DNA of 64,000 bases. It comes from Anaerolineae bacterium (lineage in GTDB: Bacteria > Chloroflexota > Anaerolineae > Aggregatilineales > Phototrophicaceae). Below are positions 60,368 to 64,000 of this stretch, in pieces (position 1 is the first letter of the stretch; each line of letters starts with the position of its first letter). Where the stretch lies: the NCBI GenBank assembly GCA_013360465.1, contig JABWBO010000004.1:1-64000 (forward strand), read 5' to 3'. Under the pieces are notes generated by a model. That model did not search any database. It saw nothing but the letters and a program-made list of their open reading frames with translations, and was not told where the DNA came from. A program made the position numbers and the translations under genes.

Positions 60368-60396
60368 TTGACGCGCTCCCCAGCTTCTCATATAAT
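60368..60396 (+). promoter_or_regulatory. Consensus promoter of the acyl-CoA ligase gene
   Basis: TTGACG (60368-60373) and TATAAT (60391-60396) are exactly 17 bases apart. Transcription would begin near 60403, immediately before a palindrome. Confidence 0.75.
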
Positions 60397-60406
60397 CGAA
60401 TCTAAG

Positions 60407-60420
60407 TTTGATTAAACAAA
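60407..60420. promoter_or_regulatory. Palindromic operator candidate in the acyl-CoA ligase leader
   Basis: TTTGATTAAACAAA is self-complementary at 12 of 14 positions (TTTGnTTAAnCAAA). It covers about +5 to +18 of the transcript, where a bound repressor would block elongation, as TetR-type fatty-acid regulators do. Confidence 0.45.
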
Positions 60421-60445
60421 TACTGCGATATTGACTGGAGTCAAT

Positions 60446-62209
60446 ATGGTTACCTACAAAGACAAACCCTGGCTGAAACACTATGATCGGGGAGTCCGCC
60501 CGTCACTGGAACCCTACCCTAACAAGCCGCTCTTCGAGCTGCTGCGCGAGTGCGCTCGCCGCGCCCCCAACAACATCGCCCTGACCACCAGCGCCCACCT
60601 GCCGATCTTCGGACGGGTTGCCGCCAACCTCACCTATGCGGACGTAGATCAGGCATCCGATGCGCTGGGCGCTTCCCTGGTAGACATGGGGTTGAAAAAA
60701 GGCGACCGCGTGGGCTTGATTATGCCCAACACGGCGGCGTTCGTCATCTGCTATTTCGGCATCCTAAAGGCAGGCGGGGTGGTCGTCGCGACCAATCCCA
60801 CCTATCCGCCAGAGAAGATGAAGGAACAGCTGAACGACAGCGGCGCGACCTTTGCCATCTGCCTGACTCTGTTCTACAAGGCGCTCAAGTCGATTCAGGC
60901 GGGCACGCAGATCAAGTCGTTGATCGTCACCAACGTCAAAGACTACCTCACCCCGCTGGCGCGACTGCTCTTCACTCTCGCGCGGGAGAAAAAAGATGGC
61001 CACTTCATAGACGCGCTTGCCCCAGGCGATCACTGGCTCAAGGATGTCCTAGAGAAGTACGCCGGCAAGAATCCCAATGTCGTGGTGACCGGCGACGATC
61101 TGGCGATCTTCCAGTATACCGGTGGGACGACCGGCATCCCCAAAGGAGCGATGTCGCAGCACAAGGCGCTCGTCGCCAACACGACTCAGTGTATGGCGGT
61201 GCTGCTGGGAGGCGACAAAACCAGCAAAGGCGACAAGGAAGTGTTCCTGGGAGCCATCCCCTTCTTTCACGCCTACGGGCTGATCACCGTCGTCGGCTTC
61301 GCCATGTCCCTTGGCGCACGCATCATCCTGGTGCCAAACGCGCGCGACTTTGAAGATCTGCTCGACGTGATCAACGTCTTCAAACCCAGCATCTTCATGG
61401 GTGTGCCGGCGCTTTACAACGCCATCAACAACCATCCCAGGGTCAAGGCGAAAGAGGTCGATCTCACCAGCATCCGCATCTGCATGAGTGGGTCTGCACC
61501 CCTTCCGCCAGCCACCAAGCGCGAGTTCGAGCGGCTGACTGGCGGCAAACTGCTGGAAGGCTACGGCATGAGCGAGGCGCCGACCGCCAGCCACGCCAAC
61601 CCGCTTGAAGGCGAGAACCGCGAAGGTTCAATCGGTCTGCCCTTCCCCGACATGGATGTACGCATCGTCAGCCTCGATGATGGCGAGACTGAACTCGCCG
61701 TTGGCGAGGTCGGCGAACTGATCATGCACGGTCCGCAGCTGATGGTCGGCTATCATGGCATGCCCACCGAAACCGCCAACACCCTGCGTATGCATGATGG
61801 CAAGACCTTCCTGTACTCTGGCGACATCGCCCGTATGGACGAGGACGGCTATTTCTATATCGTGGATCGCAAGAAGGACATGGCGCTGATCGGCGGATTC
61901 AACGTCTTCCCGGTCAATGTCGATAAGGTGCTGGCGGACCACCCGGCAGTCATGGATGTCGCGGTCGCCGCCATCCCTCACCCCGAAAAGGACGGGCAGG
62001 AAGCCCTCAAAGCCTGGATCGTCGTCAAACCCGGTATGCAGGTCACCGATCAGGAGTTGATCGACTTCGCCAGCAAGCGCCTGGCGCGCTATGAAGTACC
62101 TACGCGCTTCGCCTACATCGACGCCCTGCCCAAGACTACAGTCGGCAAGACTCTGCGCCGCGAACTCATCCTGATGGAACTGGCCGAACGCGAAAAGCGC
62201 GCCACGTAG
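60446..62209 (+). CDS. Long-chain acyl-CoA synthetase (AMP-binding)
   Basis: The 587-residue enzyme adenylates a fatty acid and transfers it to CoA. The AMP-binding loop YTGGTTGIPKGAMSQH lies near 225. It also has IPFFHAYGLITVV, SGSAPLPPATKREFERLTGGKLLEGYGMSEA, LYSGDIARMDEDGYFYIVDRKKDMALIGGFNVFP and the C-terminal lysine motif LPKTTVGKTLRREL. The order fits FadD-type ligases; chain length is not predictable. The ATG at 60446 has GGAG five bases upstream, better than a TTG five codons earlier. It is followed by a strong bidirectional hairpin. Confidence 0.93.
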   Translation: MVTYKDKPWLKHYDRGVRPSLEPYPNKPLFELLRECARRAPNNIALTTSAHLPIFGRVAANLTYADVDQASDALGASLVDMGLKKGDRVGLIMPNTAAFVICYFGILKAGGVVVATNPTYPPEKMKEQLNDSGATFAICLTLFYKALKSIQAGTQIKSLIVTNVKDYLTPLARLLFTLAREKKDGHFIDALAPGDHWLKDVLEKYAGKNPNVVVTGDDLAIFQYTGGTTGIPKGAMSQHKALVANTTQCMAVLLGGDKTSKGDKEVFLGAIPFFHAYGLITVVGFAMSLGARIILVPNARDFEDLLDVINVFKPSIFMGVPALYNAINNHPRVKAKEVDLTSIRICMSGSAPLPPATKREFERLTGGKLLEGYGMSEAPTASHANPLEGENREGSIGLPFPDMDVRIVSLDDGETELAVGEVGELIMHGPQLMVGYHGMPTETANTLRMHDGKTFLYSGDIARMDEDGYFYIVDRKKDMALIGGFNVFPVNVDKVLADHPAVMDVAVAAIPHPEKDGQEALKAWIVVKPGMQVTDQELIDFASKRLARYEVPTRFAYIDALPKTTVGKTLRRELILMELAEREKRAT

Positions 62210-62246
62210 TCCACATCAAGAGGCGGCGTACAATGCTGCATACACA

Positions 62247-62279
62247 GGCACAGCCGGGAGCGATTCTCCCGGCTGTGCC
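62247..62279. terminator. Bidirectional terminator after the acyl-CoA ligase gene
   Basis: GGCACAGCCGGGAG and CTCCCGGCTGTGCC form a perfect 14-base-pair stem with a 5-base loop, followed by CGTCTTTC. It separates two convergent genes. Confidence 0.8.
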
Positions 62280-62285
62280 CGTCTT

Positions 62286-62837
62286 TCACGGCAGCGTCTC
62301 TGGCGTCGAAAGATAGTGTCCTCGATAGAAGGCGCGCGCCGGACCGCGATTCATGTACCACACCACATACAGCGCGATCAGCGCGCTGAAGATCGTTCGG
62401 CTGACCAGCAGCCCGCGTTTCAGATCTTCACCGCTGTCGATCCCGCCCTGCACCGTCGGCACGCTGGACAGATTGACCACGGTCATCAGCGCCGTCGTAA
62501 GGGTCAGCAGGACGACGCCCGCCATGATGATCTGTCGAATGCTGCCGGGGCGACCTCGCCACGCCAGCATCGCCAGCGGCAGATATCCTAAGCCCAACGC
62601 AATCTGAACGATCAGCGCAGCATCAGGAATCCCGCCGGCGCTTCCCCCGATGGCAATCGGCGGAGCGGCATCTTCACCTGCCGGATCTACCGGCAGGTTG
62701 ATTTGGCTGAAACGATACTGCACCGCAAAGAAAACTGACACCTGGAGCAGCGGCAGTAGAGTGAACAGCATCACACTGGCAAGGATCGCCAGGCTTAATC
62801 CCAGAGTACGCGGCGGTTTTTGGAGCGGCGGAGCCAC
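62286..62837 (-). CDS. Four-helix membrane protein of unknown function
   Basis: I do not recognise the family. The 183-residue product has helices at about 13-38, 72-93, 102-124 and 145-164, with a Gly/Ala/Pro external loop between the first two (LPVDPAGEDAAPPIAIGGSAGGIPD). There are no catalytic-looking motifs or cysteines. The GTG start at 62837 has GAGG about five bases upstream. It is divergent from the BTAD-type regulator gene. Confidence 0.7.
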   Translation of the reverse strand: MAPPLQKPPRTLGLSLAILASVMLFTLLPLLQVSVFFAVQYRFSQINLPVDPAGEDAAPPIAIGGSAGGIPDAALIVQIALGLGYLPLAMLAWRGRPGSIRQIIMAGVVLLTLTTALMTVVNLSSVPTVQGGIDSGEDLKRGLLVSRTIFSALIALYVVWYMNRGPARAFYRGHYLSTPETLP

Positions 62838-62918
62838 ATCGACCTCAAATCACCAAGATTATGGGTGCGCAACAATAGCTTTGTACCTGATCCCTATAGA
62901 TTTGACTAGTATTGTGAT

Positions 62919-62924
62919 TATAAT
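62919..62924 (+). promoter_or_regulatory. AT-rich promoter region of the BTAD/SARP-like regulator gene
   Basis: TATAAT lies 54 bases before the ATG, in a conspicuously AT-rich 140-base gap. TTGACT is only 11 bases upstream and TTGACA (62938-62943) lacks a matching -10, so exact use is unclear. TTTGACTAGTATTG and a later GACTATTGAC are related and may be operator half sites. Confidence 0.35.
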
Positions 62925-62977
62925 CTATGTTAGACTATTGACATACCTCTACATCGTAGCTAGGAGTTATTTCTATC

Positions 62978-64000
62978 ATGAAACTTCCAGCTATCCTTGA
63001 TCAAATTTACGCCGCTTTCATGGAGCGGGCCGATCAGGGTCGCTTGATTCTACTGCATCCAAACAGCCGCTTCAGGACTCCGTTTGTCGCACGGCTGACC
63101 AAAAGCAGCGATTATCAAGTGTTCTATTATGCCTTAGGTCCTGACGATGTCGATCTGCCGGCGATGCTTAACGGCATGACTCACGATCTGATCGGTCAGA
63201 ACCCTCTCTTTGGGCGACATCTTCATCTGCTCAGCGCCGATGACTGGCAGGATAATGCCAGACTGGTGGCAGCGGCGACGCGCGATGTCGCAGAACTGAG
63301 CGATCAGCCGTTCCTACTCATCCTTGATGAGTTCGATCGCAGCCATGGCGCAGATGACGTGCAGTGGTTCGTCGAGTACCTCGTCAAGCACCTGCCCGAC
63401 CGCTGCAAGATCGTCATCAACAGCCGTATCCTGCCCCGCCTGTCCTGGGTGCCAATGGTCGCCCGGCGTGATGCTATCATCTTCAAAGATGATCAGGTCG
63501 TGCGTGACAATTTCTATGATTTCGCCGGCGGCAGACATACGCTTGAAGTCTACGCCCTGGGTCCGGGATTCGTCCTCTTCAACGACATGTCGGTCGATAT
63601 TTGGGAAGGTCACCTGCCCCGACTGCTGTTCTTCTTCGCCCTGGATCGTCCGGTGATCACCCGTTCGGAAATCTGCCATGCCTTCTGGCCTGAACTGGAT
63701 ATTGATCAGGCGGTCAACGTGTTCCACGTCACCAAGCGCCGCTTGCACAAGGCGCTGGAGATGGACGTCCTGGTCCATGATGATGGCTACTATCGCATCA
63801 ATCCCGATCTGGATGTCGATTACGACGTCATGCACTTTGTTGGCAGGTTGATCGATGGCAGGAACGCGCGCAGCGCCCAGGAGACGCGCCTCGAAGCCTG
63901 GGAGGCAGCTGCCGATCTCTATCGCGGCGCTTTCCTGCACGGGCATACCGATCCCTGGATCACCCAGCGCCGCAACGATTTTCGCGCCGGCTATCTGGAA
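62978..64000 (+). CDS. BTAD/SARP-like transcriptional regulator with degenerate ATPase domain (3' end outside window)
   Basis: This gene runs off the window edge; 341 residues are visible. Residues 1-210 resemble a MalT/STAND ATPase, with a clear Walker-B-like FLLILDEFDR near 111 and a sensor-like KIVINSRILPRL. The Walker A position reads LHPNSRFRTP, with no GKT, so ATP binding is doubtful. Residues 215-290 form an OmpR-type winged helix as in SARP proteins (LFFFALDRPVITRSEICHAFWP, VNVFHVTKRRLHKAL, YYRINPDLDVDYD). A BTAD-like helical region follows (AWEAAADLYRGAFLHGHTDPWITQRR). AGGAG lies 11 bases before the ATG. This type is expanded in Chloroflexota. Confidence 0.85.
   Translation, partial: MKLPAILDQIYAAFMERADQGRLILLHPNSRFRTPFVARLTKSSDYQVFYYALGPDDVDLPAMLNGMTHDLIGQNPLFGRHLHLLSADDWQDNARLVAAATRDVAELSDQPFLLILDEFDRSHGADDVQWFVEYLVKHLPDRCKIVINSRILPRLSWVPMVARRDAIIFKDDQVVRDNFYDFAGGRHTLEVYALGPGFVLFNDMSVDIWEGHLPRLLFFFALDRPVITRSEICHAFWPELDIDQAVNVFHVTKRRLHKALEMDVLVHDDGYYRINPDLDVDYDVMHFVGRLIDGRNARSAQETRLEAWEAAADLYRGAFLHGHTDPWITQRRNDFRAGYLE

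Noticed and set aside
62838-62977. AT-rich gap as a replication origin or horizontally acquired joint
   Set aside because: There are no DnaA-box clusters or flanking repeats; AT-richness of a 140-base divergent promoter region is ordinary.

Overview
The window looks like chromosomal DNA of a Chloroflexota bacterium, probably of the Anaerolineae side. This is inference from gene content, not from a marker gene: LysM proteins with long Thr/Pro linkers and zinc ribbons, a YdjI-type SPFH cassette, many GAF/PAS histidine kinases and eukaryote-type Ser/Thr kinases, large LuxR- and BTAD-type regulators, an archaeal-type glycogen debranching enzyme and sec genes in the order yajC-secD-secF. The DNA is moderately GC-rich. 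There is no insertion sequence, prophage, rRNA or CRISPR array, and gene spacing is tight.

Layout. 0-2.3 kb (minus): cinA followed by two overlapping genes that look like catalytically dead relatives of OMP decarboxylase and orotate phosphoribosyltransferase. 2.4-15 kb (mostly plus): a sugar-type ABC ATPase, a CelD-like acetyltransferase, purH, a tRNA-Thr(CGT), a uridine kinase, a T-box leader controlling a methyltransferase plus valS, and a LuxR-type ATPase regulator. 15-24 kb: a HEAT-repeat protein, two LysM surface proteins, mutL, a PAS histidine kinase, a receiver-TadZ fusion, a sirtuin and a GAF histidine kinase. 24-28 kb (minus): a zinc-type dehydrogenase and secF/secD/yajC. 28-32 kb (plus): a secreted protein, a NERD-like membrane protein and a GT39-type glycosyltransferase whose base composition changes abruptly inside the gene. 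32-36 kb (minus): a four-gene SPFH/zinc-ribbon/DUF2207 membrane cassette. 36-43.5 kb: a LysM pseudo-glycosidase followed by a transmembrane Ser/Thr kinase, a second Ser/Thr kinase, a dGTPase-like HD protein, a DUF420 protein and an Lrp regulator. 43.6-48 kb: an SH3 surface protein, a DUF4062-TM-TPR protein and a UBP zinc finger. 48-51 kb (minus): hisH-hisA-hisF-hisI-hisE behind a candidate attenuator. 51-64 kb: a SAM hydroxide adenosyltransferase, murA (with Asp for the catalytic Cys), selB, a coiled-coil protein, a subtilase, a debranching enzyme, a thioesterase, an acyl-CoA ligase, a small membrane protein and the start of a BTAD/SARP-like regulator cut by the window edge.

Regulation is unusually readable. 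An exact 9-mer CGCTATAAT lies upstream of five gene starts, in two cases so close to the ATG that the mRNA would be leaderless. The his operon has a consensus promoter, a leaderless 23-codon leader peptide containing His-Gln-His-Tyr-Pro-Asp, and an intrinsic terminator 29 nt before hisH, which together look like a minimal ribosome-mediated attenuator. Genes left of about 31 kb are mostly on the plus strand and those to the right mostly on the minus strand. The composition break at about 31.1 kb would fit a replication terminus nearby, but this is unproven.
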